Part shown: positions 44,863 to 56,696 of the stretch, piece by piece
Numbering within the stretch: position 1 is the stretch's first letter
Layout: each line of letters begins with the position of its first letter
NCBI GenBank assembly: GCA_034401795.1
Contig: CM067373.1
Location: forward strand, 40,927,781 to 40,991,780
Source of the DNA: Chaetoderma sp. LZ-2023a
Taxonomy: Eukaryota > Mollusca > Caudofoveata > Chaetodermatida > Chaetodermatidae
Length of the DNA: 64,000 nt
Direction: 5' to 3'
The notes under the pieces: model-generated
Told to the model about the DNA's origin: nothing
What the model saw: only the letters and a program-made list of their open reading frames with translations
Databases searched by the model: none
Made by a program: the position numbers and the translations under genes

Positions 44863-45010
44863 GTAGTGACTGAACGTTAAGTATGTTTTAATAGTGGTTA
44901 ATAAAACAACAGACCAACCCGCAAGGGAGGGGGGGGTCTGTGTGGGGGGGGGGGGGGGTTGTTGTTACACCACAAAAACATCCATTACCATTCAATCACT
45001 ACTTTTTAAA
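44863..45010. repeat. DIRS internal complementary region, copy 2
   Basis: TAGTGACTGAACGTTAAGTA...AACAACAGACC...GGGGGGTCTGTG, a long G-run, then GGTTGTTGTTACACCACAAA...TTCAATCACTAC. It keeps the inverse of the left terminus that the truncated left repeat has lost, and its right part matches the right end at 52310-52352. The junction has expanded to a G-run of about 15. Confidence 0.85.
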
Positions 45011-45289
45011 CCTGTAGATTTGGTCAGTGCCCCACTTAAAACATTAGGTCGGAGGCGATTTGAGAATCAATCAAACAAGGATAAAAATCACACCAATCTT
45101 ATCCAAATGTTAATAACATAATATAATAGTGCATTTAAATCAATCACACCGTGATTATCAAATAAGGAAAATTTGAACTTAGAGATAAATAAAAACCAAA
45201 ATAAACTCTCACCATTTCTTACAGACGCCCAGTCTTAAGGAAAATGTGCTTGGTAAATGGTCTTCAGCTATATTGGTTAAAATCGTAAT

Positions 45290-47330
45290 ATTACGAAAGA
45301 AGGAGGCTGCTGCACTCTCTTTCAGATAAAAGGTTGTAAAAGAGGATTCAGATTTTCATCCTGCAACCTGTAATAGGCTTGCGCGATTTTTGGTTTGAAA
45401 CATCACGATCGATTTTATGAAAAAAATCGTGATTTTCGATTAAATCGTAGGTCCAAATTCTCAAAAGCATAAACCGGGTTAACGTGACTCGTTTCTAGAA
45501 AGTTTAAATAAATCATACAAAAATAGCACAAAATTAGAACATATGATGTTCATGCGACGAATTCTTACCATCCTACGTCTATGCTTAATGTATATCTTAT
45601 ATCCATCATCGCGGGCGTGAAATTATTAATTGGGACCGCCTAAATATTGCGTATAGTTTAATAAACATTATTTAGTTCATCAAAATTTGAGATAAAATGT
45701 CGCCAAGAAAAAAATATAAATTACGTGATGCTTCCGCTTATAGCCTCCCTTTGTAGGACGAGTTTAGGTAATTATCGGAGTAACGCGAAGACGCTAATAT
45801 TAGTAGCGCGGGAGATACTGCACAATTCACATACATAGGACGGTAGCTTTGAGTAGGTACTAGTTAACGGCGTAAACTCGTCCTATAGTGCGGTTTATAG
45901 TTGCTTTCAGAATGTACAATTACCATTTAAGAGTAATCAACAGAACGCACAGTTCAAAATAAAACAATCTGGAATGCTGTTGCTTTATTTTCTTTAATTT
46001 GACATGACAACCGAATCAAAAAGGAAAAATTATTAGACCGTCTGAAATTGCTAACTCTAGAATTAAACAGAATTATGTTCACTGATTGCCTAACACTCTG
46101 AAACTGTATATACTTGACATTTCACAACAGACTCAGGGTCTGCAGCGAAAGAAAGAAAATTATATGGCGATTTGCCGGAGTAACTAGCTGGTTTTCTCAA
46201 TGACAAAGGTGTTACCTCGCTATTGTTAGCTTGTTTATTGTAGCGCTTTGTGTTGTGATTCGTAATTATTCAACACATGCATGGCACGGCTCGATATACC
46301 CACAATGAACACAGGCGTGAACCGATTTTAAGTGTACTCATGTACTGATATAATGCGACGGAAAGGTACATACTTCAGATTTTGTAAAAACATGGAATTT
46401 TTGACGATTTTCCGATCTTTCCTCAATTACATCATAAAAATCACGATTTTAAAAATAAATCGAACTTCACGATTAAATCGAAAAATCGCGCAAGCCTAAC
46501 CTGTATGACTTTAAAAAACGAACAGGCAAAAAGTGCAAAAGAGTAAGCCATTCCTCTAACATCGTGAGCTTTAATATGGGAGAGATTAATTTGTTCCGGA
46601 GAAGCAATCTCGTTACAAAGCTTAATCGTCTCCCAAATCCATCATGGTTATCGTAAACTTTGAGACCGGCTTAGTTAACTCTTCCGCATAAGAAAAACAT
46701 AAAAGGGACGGATCAAATCTTTTGAAATCAGTTCGCTGTTTGTACATTCTTAATGCCCTAACAGGACATCAGAGTTTATCGGAAGGCGAAAAAGACGATA
46801 ATGATTTTAAAATGATCTGACTAGCATGAAACCGGTTAGACTGAGTCTTAGATAAAAAATCCCTTCTGTGATTAAAACTAAACCGTCTCCTGAAACTATA
46901 AGTCTCTCCCTTTCAGCAGAAAAAGCATGAATTCTGAACGCCTTCTAGCAGAGGTCGTTAATACTAATAGAGGAGAGGTTCAAAATGACGGCCTGCCAGC
47001 ACTTGAAGAACCAAAGCCAAGTTCCATGAAGGTAAAGGCCTACCTATCGGAGGACGAATATTGCCTAGACCTCTAATAAAAACTATTAAAGGTCTTAGTG
47101 TCCTTGACATCGGCATACAGAAGGCAAGGAAGAATATGCCAGAGAAAATCTATATCCCCTAACCAAATTAGCTGATAAATGGAAGGAATCAAAGAGATAT
47201 GTTAAAAAAGTCTAATACTTGGGGAATAGAAACAGAATCGGGCACGAGACCTTGGTCTGAACACCATTCTCCAAAAATTTTAAGCCGACACTTGTAAACT
47301 CTGCGGTTCGACTCTCTTCTGGAACAATTG
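45290..47330 (-). pseudogene. DIRS tyrosine recombinase, copy 2, split by a hAT element
   Basis: Plus-strand sequence aligns with copy 1: 'gaggctgctgcactct' (45305), 'cttccctctaacatc'-like text at 46552, ' AAATCCCTTCT' (46858) and 'GGCCTGCCAGCACTTGAAGAACC' (46990). The N-terminal part VYKCRLKIFGEWC...GLVPDSVSIPQVLDF is readable at about 47189-47330. The hAT insertion (45374-46498) falls where copy 1 encodes ELMQVAGW. Many indels; inactive. Confidence 0.75.
45374..46498. mobile_element. non-autonomous hAT-type element, copy B (1125 bp), nested
   Basis: TAGGCTTGCGCGATTTTT to AAAAATCGCGCAAGCCTA ends, with an 8-bp target duplication ACCTGTAA (45366-45373) / ACCTGTAT (46499-46506), one mismatch. 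It is the reverse of copy A at 7636-8757 and aligns over its full length. It interrupts the DIRS recombinase, so it is younger than that insertion. Confidence 0.93.
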
Positions 47331-47339
47331 GTAATTACT

Positions 47340-48340
47340 GGACATCTTGAGGAAACTTTATTCTCGTAGACTTTAGTTTCGATATTCTCCAAACACACAG
47401 ACTGAAGATTTCTGAGTTTGGATGAAGACAAAGACCTCTTACTTGAGACAGAAGATCCTGGGAGAATGGAAGAAGACGAGGGAGGTCTACCAGGAGATCT
47501 AGAAGGTCTACAAACCAAATCCTCTTTGGCCAAAAAGGAGCTATAAAAGAATCTCGCATATTTGATCTTTGACATTCTTCAACACTAACCAGAGCTCTAG
47601 ATAAGCTTTTCAATAATTGGGTGATTCACACTTTGGGACCGCTCCCCATCCCTCCTGAGAAGCGTCTATGAAGATAATCGCCTGAGGGGAGGACTTTACC
47701 AGTAGAGCACCCATCAGAAGCAGAGAACGGTCTTTCTAAAAATCTAGAAGAGGAATCAAGTGTTCTCTGATGGGAATCTGATGATAAATAGAGTGAACCG
47801 ACTGCTTCCAAAGGGACATTAAATACATTTGGAAGGGTCTTCTCATCAGCGCCGTCCCTGGAATAACATTCTCTATGCTGACCATCAAACCTATCACTCT
47901 TAGCAGAAATCTTGCTCAGACCATGGAAGAAGACAGGATTTCCATTGCCACTGATAAAGCCTCTATTCTTGGATCTGAGGGGAAGACTAGACCCTGGGCC
48001 AGATCGATGGAAATGCCTAGATGCGTGAAGATTTGAGAGGGACCTAGGCTTGATTTCTTTAGATTTAAAATCCACCCTAGGTTGCATGCCAGATTGCAAA
48101 CCTCTGGAAGAATTCCTGAGAAACTTGAAGAAGACTTACTTTACTAACCAATCGTCTATATAAACGTGGAGATGGATAGAATGACGGTAAAAATTTCTGA
48201 AAACATGAAAGGTGTCATTTTGGTCGATGGAAATGACCACATACCCTGATCCAGACTGGAAATGATCTGGAAGATGGTCTCCATCTTGACTTGGGAGTAA
48301 GAATCATGATATTTAATCATGCCATACACCCTTGTCAAAA
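47340..48340 (-). pseudogene. DIRS reverse transcriptase/RNase H remnants, copy 2
   Basis: Aligns with copy 1 in two blocks. 47400-47580 matches the region between RNase H and recombinase (GLCLHPNSEIFSLCVWRIS). 47640-48340 matches the RT (METIFQIISSLDQGMW, then the region after YIDD). About 530 bases of copy 1 (roughly 34130-34660, RNase H core and post-RNase H domain) are missing at ~47600-47635. The AMPFGL block is also lost. Inactive. Confidence 0.7.
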
Positions 48341-48479
48341 TAAAATGAATGCAGATTTGAATGTTTCAGAGTGAATAGTTAATTTTACTAAGATTTAATG
48401 ACATGGTAGGAAAACCTACCCTAGGCTGAACGCTCTCATGTATGTATAAATTCCTTAGAATTAACATAATTCACAAAGA

Positions 48480-51420
48480 CAACTAACATGACAAAGACCA
48501 AATTGTCAATTGAAAGGACCAGAGGAGACAAGAAAGAAGAATTAGAAGATGAAAGAGATGACTCAAAAGAAGGAAGGTCTATAAAAAAAACCTCCTTAAA
48601 AGGAAGATAAAGAGTCTAAGCAATCCACCAGTGAGCCAGGGACCAGTCATCCGAAGAGACCCTGACTGGACAAAATCTCCTCAGCCCTGACAGACTAGGG
48701 ATAGAAGAATAGAAGAAGGATTAGGAGATGGAAAAGTAAAAGGTGAGTCACCAGAGGCCATAGAATCAACAGTTCAAATGGAATGAGAAGAGCACGGCCT
48801 CTTGGAAGCTAGAAGAGAAGAAAACTGTAAAGAATCAGAAAAGGAAAAAGATTGATCAGAAGGAATGTGAACAGATACAACATCCTGACCAGAGGAGATG
48901 GAAAGAATAGAGAAAAAAGCTGACATGAAAGAACGAACAAGGGATGAATCCCTAAAAACAGAAAACAATGAGAAAACCAGACCTTAATCAACAATTAGAA
49001 ACTCAAGCTCAAAGGAGAGAACGACATAAACAATCGGATCAAGATGATCAAAAGAGGAAGAAGAGGAAGACAGGAATTAAGAGGAATGGAAGATGAAGAG
49101 GAAAGAACAGGACCAGAAGATCCTAGGAGAGGATTGATAGAAGATGAAATATGGGAAAACCCCATAGGAGGGAAAAAAGAAGGAAGACAGAAAGAGAGAG
49201 AGAAAGAGGAAGGAGAACATGACTAGAAGAAAACTTTAGAAGGAGAAGGGGCAGAGGATGGAGGAAGAGACCTATACTTATCTTTACTTATTATTATTAA
49301 AGACTTAGAAACAATATTATCATCTTGTAAAGACGGAAGTCATTGAGTTTGATATGCTAATAAAAAGGAATGATAGATAGAATGATAATGAATCCCGGAA
49401 ACAGCTGGATGTTAAATACACAAAACACTAATACTAAATTATGATTAAACACTAGGGGATGAATCACGAAACAAAACGCTAAAAAACAGAGGCAATATAA
49501 AAATCTAAGCAAAAAGACTACCTTAAACCATGACTGTGACAAGGCAGAAGAAAAAACTCGGCTTTTATTCCATCTTCCTTCATCCTAATCTATTCTCAGC
49601 ATTTTCTTGCTCTTGTAATCATTACTCTTAAGAGCCATTCTCTTCCCTATGAATCCACTACTGAATCTATTCCTTTCAGCGCCTGTCAGAATTAGACTAA
49701 GAATTACGCTATAAACAGGAATTTTCCTCAAGAAATTAATTCCCTTGGATAAAATAAATATGGTAACCTGCTGACATAAGAGGAAAAGAGCGCGAAAAAA
49801 GGCTGAACGGCCCGGAGGCCACTGGCCATCTAAAGTTGGATGAAATTAAAAATTAATTTTAATTGCGACATCTAGCGATAATGCGTAGAATACAGACTGA
49901 CTTATCGACTGCAACAAAAAACCCATCCGGCAACCAGTTGGAAGTCTTTAATTATGTTGAAATGTTTCACTGATAAAAGAATAAATGCTGAATATCTACA
50001 ATTCGAAGAGAGACTTCAAGACTGGCAATGTCTCGGAATTAATATTTTCAACGACTAAACATTCCGATTTTTAAAGCACTTACTGAAATAAGACTAACTC
50101 TTAGACAAAATGATGACTAGATCCTAGGAAAGACAAACCTGGAATCTCAGTAAGAGCTATCACCGGAAATCCAAAAAAGGACGACAGAACCGGAAGTTAA
50201 TCATTGAACACCATGCAAACCGGTAATGACCCTATCCCCGGATGTACGAATCTGGAAGTGTAAAAATAGGAAACGGAAATGCACAAAACGGAAGAATACA
50301 ACCGAAAACTTAACCCAGATGTACATTAAAATACCAGAATAAGCATAGGAACTGGAAATACGCAAACCGGAAGTCAGGCCGGACACGGAAAAAACGGAGG
50401 TAGAGCCGGAAACGGAAGTAACCCCTGTCCTGAGGACCTGAATCCACTACAACTGATCTAAGACCTTGGCATTAGCATAAGCACCAGGCTTATGGATGTC
50501 AGCTTCTGCCTCCGCCACCACGGCTTGAGGGTTATGCCCGTCACCCTCAAGTCTAATGTGGGTTTGACCCGGTGAACTACACGAGCACACCTTCGAGAGC
50601 TTATTTGCTCTAATTAATTGCTCTTTATTCTTAATTCATTCACTAGCCCGGAAGAACGTCCCAACCGGAAGCGGAAGTCGGAAGAGCTTATTAGTCATAC
50701 CGGAAACGGTCGGACCGGAAGTAAGAACTGGCTCTTGAAGACCCGGATGTCCTGCAAAACCAGAAGACAAACCGGAAACATACGGAACGGAAGTAGCACT
50801 GGAAAATGGAAGTAAACCCGAGTCCCCAGGACCCGAATCCACCCCAACGGAACCGGAAGAACTAGCAACACTAGATTGTGGACTATAGCTATAGGCGACC
50901 TATGAAGAATCTTGACGACCGATATGACTGAAAAATTGGCATTATCATAAGCACCAGACTTATGGACGTCAGCCTCAGCCTCCACCACCACGGCTTGTGG
51001 GTTATGCCCGTCACCCTCAAGTCTAATGTGGGTTTGACCCCGTGAACTACCTGAGGCCACCTTCAAGAGCTTAGTCGCTCTAGACTTCTGCTTAGGAAAC
51101 CTGAATACTTGCATTGACGTTAGAGGAATCGGTTTCCCCCTCAGGCTATCGTCGGAATCAGAAGAAACTTCCTGTTTCTTGGCCTCCATGATGGCAGAAG
51201 ATATTCTTTCGTCTAAAGATTTAGTCAAAACTACAGCGACGGATTCAAATCTCGCAAATAAGGCTATCACTGCTTCCGAATTCGCCGAAACCCCCACCCC
51301 CCCACCCCCACCCCTCCATTGCTGCTTGATTAGACATAATAGAATATTGCAAAAGACACAGCTTTCGTCTACTAGCAATGGAGGTAGGGGAAGGACGACC
51401 ATAGGGCAGCGCTGTAAGGA
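48480..51420 (-). pseudogene. DIRS gag-like remnants, copy 2
   Basis: Ser-rich minus frames (48774-48994), a CCGGAA-rich stretch (50160-50870), and a 235-codon frame (50695-51402) whose middle reads LTKSLDERISSAIMEAKKQE, matching the gag N-terminal region of copy 1. A CCCCCACCCC run near 51290 encodes Gly residues. The segment 50455-50580 is duplicated at 50930-51060 (CCACGGCTTG...GGGTTATGCCCGTCACCCTC). Extensively broken. Confidence 0.6.
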
Positions 51421-52064
51421 CGAATAATCCTTAAAGAAACTTAGATACGAACGCAGACCACCCTATGCTAAACCCGCACATCGATGTGGGGGTACACGTA
51501 GTGCACTTAAAACAGAAATGTCCTCCATACTCCACAGAGTGAACTCATTCACAGACTGAGGACGTGCACTTGATTTATCGGTCGATAAAACACTCTTAAA
51601 AAACGAAAAAAGATTACGAAAGAAGCATACAGCTTAGAATTTCGATAAAAGGAGTCTAGAAACATGCAAACGCCTTTCAAAGAAAGGCCGGAAAAATTCA
51701 AATTCAAGATTGTTTCCTATCATAGGGAAATAAATGTAATTCCTTGTAATGCACTATTTTTTCTTTTAACTGAAAGTGATTAAGGGTTCACTGGAGTAAT
51801 AGAATGTTTTTATATGATGATGACTTAGGCATGTTAAAGTTGTTACCACGAAAACGAAACCCATGAAAACCGATAACATCTATATACATAGTTATAAAGT
51901 TCAATATAACCATGAAATACTTCCAAAGACATAATTTTGGGAGGATAGACTTCATAATAGGCATATCTTAGCGTGAGGAAGTCATTCAAGTGTAAGGTGA
52001 CACAGCGCAAATCTATAAAAACTTTCTGATAATATTTGTGCAGTTATTCTGCTTGCAGAATACT

Positions 52065-52352
52065 TGAAAAGTGAATCTGTTTCCTATTTGGGCTCCAGTG
52101 CGCATGCGCAAGCGAGCTTAGTGACAGGCGTCACTATGGAGTGAGAGCAGACTGGTGCCAGTCTATATCAGTTAATATACTGGAGAAGGACCTAACCAGT
52201 AGCCTGGTTGAGGGTCCATATTTATAGGAATAGGCATGGGGAGGAGTGTATGCAAGCATAAAAATCTTATTCTGGTCGTAGCTAAATGCAGATAATTGAT
52301 TTAGCAAGTAGTGATTGAACGGTAATGGATGTTTTTGTGGTGTAATAACAAC
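52065..52352. repeat. DIRS copy 2 right inverted terminal repeat
   Basis: GAAAAGTGAATCTGTTTCCT through TTTTTGTGGTGTAATAACAAC, matching the right repeat of copy 1 and, inverted, the left repeat at 44594-44796. Confidence 0.88.
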
Positions 52353-53164
52353 CATTATTTAACCTATTTAAAATATACCCTACACAATCCTCCCAATGTT
52401 TTGAAAGTTAATATCTCCAACCCCTACCTCTGTACAAATCCCTACCCTATCTTTACACCCAACCTGTTATGGGTTCAGCATTGCTTAGATCGGTTTCAAA
52501 TTTATTTAAATAATAGCTCTAAAATCAGTTTTGCATAATACCTCAGTTGAATCATGCTTTATGTCTATAACTTAATTTTTACAGGTCCTGGATCCCGCTC
52601 GAAACATTTGTAAATTTTATATTTTAATTCAATTATTATTGTTTGTATTCGTTTTACATATATTTATTTTTTCATTTTTTCACTTATTCGTATGTATATT
52701 ATTATCATCTGTATATTTATCGGTTGTATATTTTATCGTTTGTATAGATTTACTGAAACTTTATTTTATTAAAAAATTGTGAAATGTGAAATGAATCGTA
52801 TTGTTTTAATTGAAGAAACTCTGAAAGAAACCCGAGACTATAACCCGTCCAAACCCTGAGTCAACTTAGACTGGAATTTTGTTCTCCAAATATTGCGCAG
52901 CCGCTCGAGGCACGTTAAAATGTAATAGGTTGTTGTTATTTCCTTAACACGATTGAAAATTGATTCGCTGAACTTTGTACAACTTTGACGATCGTTACAC
53001 GTGGTCGGAGTTGTTTCAAAGCTCAACTAGTTAATTTTAATCTGTCAGGGTAATAACTATCCGATTGGATAACCTTCACACCTTTACACAAAGGTGGCAA
53101 AGATCAAAGGAAAAAAGGTGATAATGATGCAAATTAGTTGGTTGTTCTGACACAGCAACTACTT
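52353..53164. other. unassigned non-coding DNA
   Basis: AT-rich with TATTTAT words (52600-52770). No gene recognised. Confidence 0.4.
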
Positions 53165-54210
53165 TTCACAGGCGACTGTATCTCCCCTCCTCTACTTACA
53201 ACCTCATTCTCACCAGGTAATACACATTTGACTTCCCACCATACAACCCTCCAGGGAATACAAGCCTCGCTTCTCACCAGGTCATACAACCACCCCACCC
53301 CCTGTCTCTCCAGGTGATACAACCATCCCTTCTCTCCAGGTGATACAACCACCGCCAACCCACCCCCTTCTCTCCAGGTAATACACACGTCCCATCTCCC
53401 CAGTAACACACACTTTATCTTCTATCCAGGTAATACAACCCTCCCTTCTCTCCAGGTAATACACACCTCCCTTCTCTCCGGGTAACACAATCCTCCCTTC
53501 TCTCCATGTAATACAGCCCTCCCTTCTCTCCAGGTAATACAATTCTCCTCTCCACATGATAGAACCCTCCTTTCTCATCAGGTGATACACCCCTCCCTTC
53601 TCTCCAGATAACACAACCCTCCCATCTCACCCGGTAATACACACCTCCCTTCTCTCCAGGTAGTACAAGCATCCCTTCTCTCCAGGTAATACAACCCTCC
53701 CTTTTTCCAGGTAATACAACACTCTCTTGACTCCAGGTGATGCAACCCTCCATTCTCATGAGGTAATACACACCTCCCTTCTCACCAGGTAATACAACCA
53801 CCCCTTCTCTCCAGGTAATACACCCCTCACTTCTCACCTTGCAATACACACCTCCCTTCTCACCAGGTAATACAACCCCCACTTCTCACCAGGTAATACA
53901 CACCTCCCTCCTCACCAAGTAATACAACCTTCACGTGTCACCAGGTAAAATACAACCCTCCCTTCTCTCCAGGCAATACAACCATCTCATGTCTCCAGGC
54001 AATACACCCTCCCTTCTCTCCAGGTGATACAATCCTCCATTCTCCCAAGGTAATACAAGCATTCCTTCTCTCCAGTTGATACACACCTCCCTTCTCACCG
54101 GGTAATACAAGCATCCCTTCTCTCCAGCTAATACAACCCTCCCTTCTCTCCAGGTAATACAACCCTCCCTTCTCACCAGGTGATACAATCTTCCCCTCTT
54201 CCCACATGAT
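53165..54210 (-). repeat. 26-bp minisatellite, array 2 (~40 units)
   Basis: Same plus-strand unit as array 1 (CCCTCCCTTCTCTCCAGG + TAATACAA) with the same variants, interrupted near 53220-53260 and 53345-53410. The minus strand is open in all frames across long stretches; the 90-155-codon frames here are translations of the repeat. Confidence 0.95.
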
Positions 54211-54454
54211 ACAGAAAACATGTACATTGGAATTTAAAAAAAAAGTAATTTTCAAAGTCTTCTTTAGGTATGCAAATGGACAGTCACTAAACAGAGATTT
54301 AAATTGTTGTGACCAGTTTTGACAATTAACTAGTTGCAATTTGAATTCTTACACCACTGAATCTCAAATTCATCTGTTCAATCTCTTCTAAATAATTTGA
54401 TCGTAAGCTGGAACAAATTTCCTTAAATAGCATATATGAAAGGTCAAACATTAC

Positions 54455-54790
54455 CTTTTTAGCCAGTGTCTTCCGTATCTCGATAGCTTTCACTCGAAAC
54501 TTTTGCAATGAACTCTCTAAAACAATACATCGATCCTTCCATTGTATATTGTCACTATCCCTGTCATTGTTCATTGATGTCGATGACACCTTCATTTGTT
54601 CATGATGATCGTCTGTTATTCCATCCAGACCTGAGCATGCCTGTTCAATTACAGAAACTTCCTTTACTTTTCTATTTATTTTTCCAGGTATATTATTATC
54701 ACCTTGTTCACTGATGTCCCGCAATGTCGCATTAGTCACTGTACCGTTACATGCATTCAATTGCTTATCTTCAGGTGATGCCATGCCAGA
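54455..54790 (-). CDS. candidate coding exon of a coiled-coil host protein
   Basis: Reading on the minus strand, a good acceptor (pyrimidine tract then TTTGTAG) ends at 54791. Six bases later ATGG starts a frame in a favourable context (GGCATGG). 110 codons later the frame meets AAG|GTAATG, a plausible donor (54455/54454), exactly in phase 0. The peptide starts MASPEDKQLNACNG, is acidic and Asp/Asn-rich in the middle (HHEQMKVSSTSMNNDRDSDN), and ends with a heptad-like helix IQWKDRCIVLESSLQKFRVK + AIEIRKTLAKK, as in golgin- or effector-type coiled coils. Composition is unlike the surrounding repeats. I cannot name it. The frame also stays open past the donor to 54326, so splicing is inferred. 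Confidence 0.55.
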
Positions 54791-54960
54791 CTACAAATAA
54801 GACAAGCAAGACAATATCACACACAACTAAACTTAGTACGCAAATTAGATCATTTAAATTCTTGTAATTCTATTCAAGAAAAACAAGGTGAAAATGTTAA
54901 AAAAAGAGTGAGCAGACATACTACATATTGAACAACTTTTCATTGTCTATTGTAGTGGAT

Positions 54961-55145
54961 TTAAGATTAAATCTTACCACTCTGATGTCAATATTCTATC
55001 TTTTACTGTGTCAATTGCAAAGGAACTGGTATACATTTTTCAACAATTTTGGTGGACGATTTGTTGAAAAATGAACACCAGTTTGCCCTTTAATTTAATT
55101 AAAAAATTTTCTTAAAGATTTTGATATCAGAGTGCTACAGGTTAA
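54961..55145. mobile_element. second TTAA palindromic MITE family
   Basis: TTAA-bounded. Left terminus with TTACCACTCTGATGTCAATA, right terminus TGATATCAGAGTGCTACAGG. Central hairpin CTGGTATACATTTTTCAACA around TTTTGGTGGACGA, with a complementary TTGTTGAAAAATG...CACCAG. Relative of 15374-15580. Confidence 0.75.
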
Positions 55146-56180
55146 GACTATTCAAGTAGACCAAGAAACAATAAGCCATGTCGCTCTTCATCTATATGAT
55201 GTGCTAGACATTAGTTTACAGCCTGATGTGATAGTTCTGAGAGATTTACTGAATCAATATATCAGCTAATTTTATATTCTAGGATTCCCATTAGGAGTTT
55301 ACAAGTGTCATCCAACATGCCAATGCAAACTGATTTGCAATTTATGGCATAATTAAGCTTATACTCATTACTTGGAACCAGTTTACTTCAAAATTTCAGT
55401 CAGGTTGTTTTAGAAATATTTTACTGTGTTTACCAATCCGCTCATGTGAAAAGAATTTCATGTAAATTCTGACTGTATGTGTTTAAACATTGATCAGAAG
55501 GAGGGTTGTAATGACAGCTGTGCAGCAGCACTCTGTCCGTTAGTGTCTCATCTAAGCTTGCTATCTCTGCAGTCAATGAACTGCATCTCAAAATGTGTGC
55601 CACAAACCAAAAATACTCCTAAAGATGGAGTGTGGACAATCCAATTACACAGATTTCAACAGCTAAAAGCATCCTTTTCACAAGGCTAAAAATACATCTT
55701 AGGTATTTGTTTGGTACATGATTTTAAATAGTGTGTCATTGACAGCTGTACAATCTTGTATTAATTGTAAATAAGTTGACCAGTTGGCTTGCAGTGTAGA
55801 GTGGTTAGGGCATTAATAAGACGTGAGAAAGCATTTGATCCAGAAAGGAAGATTAATCAAATTAATCTTAAATCATCCTACATTTAGCACCTGCACCGGC
55901 TACATTTAAGTGACTGAGGGGCCGCCAGATCATATAATACAGGCGTCGCCGTAACAGGGATTCAAGGTGACATACAATATCCTTAGATCAACTAGCTCAA
56001 CTATCTCAAAGGTTAAACGGCAATAGAACATCTTAATTCTCTGAGGAAATCTCCTGATATATGGTAAACAATTAATTATAGTATATCCATCAATGGAGGG
56101 ATGTCATCTGTTACTCAATCAAATGACGTACAGTAGGTCTATCACAAACGTGGCAAATGATCGGCAGTGAGCATAAGAAT
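55146..56180. other. unassigned; one tRNA-SINE-like stretch
   Basis: Around 55785-55985 'agtgtagagtggttagggcat' resembles a pol III A box and 'gggattcaaggtg' a weak B box, but no tRNA fold is convincing. A 70-codon frame at 55477 has no recognised domain. Confidence 0.35.
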
Positions 56181-56575
56181 GGACCGTTCCACTTTTAGCC
56201 AAGCCCCGCCACCCATCTCAATCTAAGCTCCACCCACACGACGTCCATGTTGGGATCGATCGATCTCTGAACTCCCCGACTATCAATTTCCAGAAAACTA
56301 TACATGTAAGCTGTTGAATATTTTGAAACTAATTTGGCTGGGTGCTGTTGCTGCCTATGGCAGAAACAGCACCCACTCAAATTAGTTTCAAAATATTTGA
56401 CAGAATGTTTATTAAATAGTAAAGACATACAATTCGTACAACGTGTCAGACTATTAAGTGCTAAAGACAGACTATATCGAATCACTCATGACATCATGAT
56501 TATGACGTCATCCTACGTCACGTAGTTGATTATGATGTCATATGATTGATGGATAGACTGGAAAGGTGATGTCTT
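56181..56575. repeat. ~370-bp dispersed repeat with central palindrome
   Basis: Family of 14829: AGCCAAGCCCCGCC start, palindrome 56311-56403, GTTTATTAAATAGTAAAGAC and GATGTCATATGATTG end. Very close to the copy at 26990. Confidence 0.82.
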
Positions 56576-56604
56576 TACTGAATTTACAACTTAATAACAA
56601 TACT

Positions 56605-56696
56605 GATGAATATCTTGAAACTAATTTCACTGGGAGACATTGCTGTCATAGACAGCAACAGCTCCCCGTCAAATTAGTTTCAAAATCTTCAACATC
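56605..56696. repeat. palindrome, GATGAATATCTTG variant
   Basis: TGATGAATATCTTGAAACTAATTTCACTGGG... loop CATAGACAGC ... and complement. A distinct arm variant of the GTTGAATATTTT family. Confidence 0.78.

Larger units (their letters stand above)
44594..52352 (-). mobile_element. DIRS1-like retrotransposon, copy 2 (decayed, nested insertion)
   Basis: Same family and orientation as copy 1. Left repeat 44594-44796 is truncated: it starts at TTTTTATGCTTGCATAC and lacks the outer ~110 bases. The right repeat (52065-52352) is complete. The internal complementary region is at 44863-45010. Gene remnants are shorter and more broken than in copy 1, with large losses in RT/RNase H. A hAT element (45374-46498) sits in the recombinase. 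Copies 1 and 2 differ throughout, so they are separate old insertions and not a segmental duplication. Confidence 0.88.

Noticed and set aside
49044..49226. Charged EER-rich protein on the plus strand
   Set aside because: Antisense of the Ser-rich gag remnant of DIRS copy 2.
53134..54227. Long minus-strand proteins of up to 155 codons
   Set aside because: They are translations of the 26-bp minisatellite, which lacks stops in every frame.
55785..55985. tRNA-derived SINE
   Set aside because: Weak A- and B-box-like words but no foldable tRNA head, poly-A tail or target duplication.
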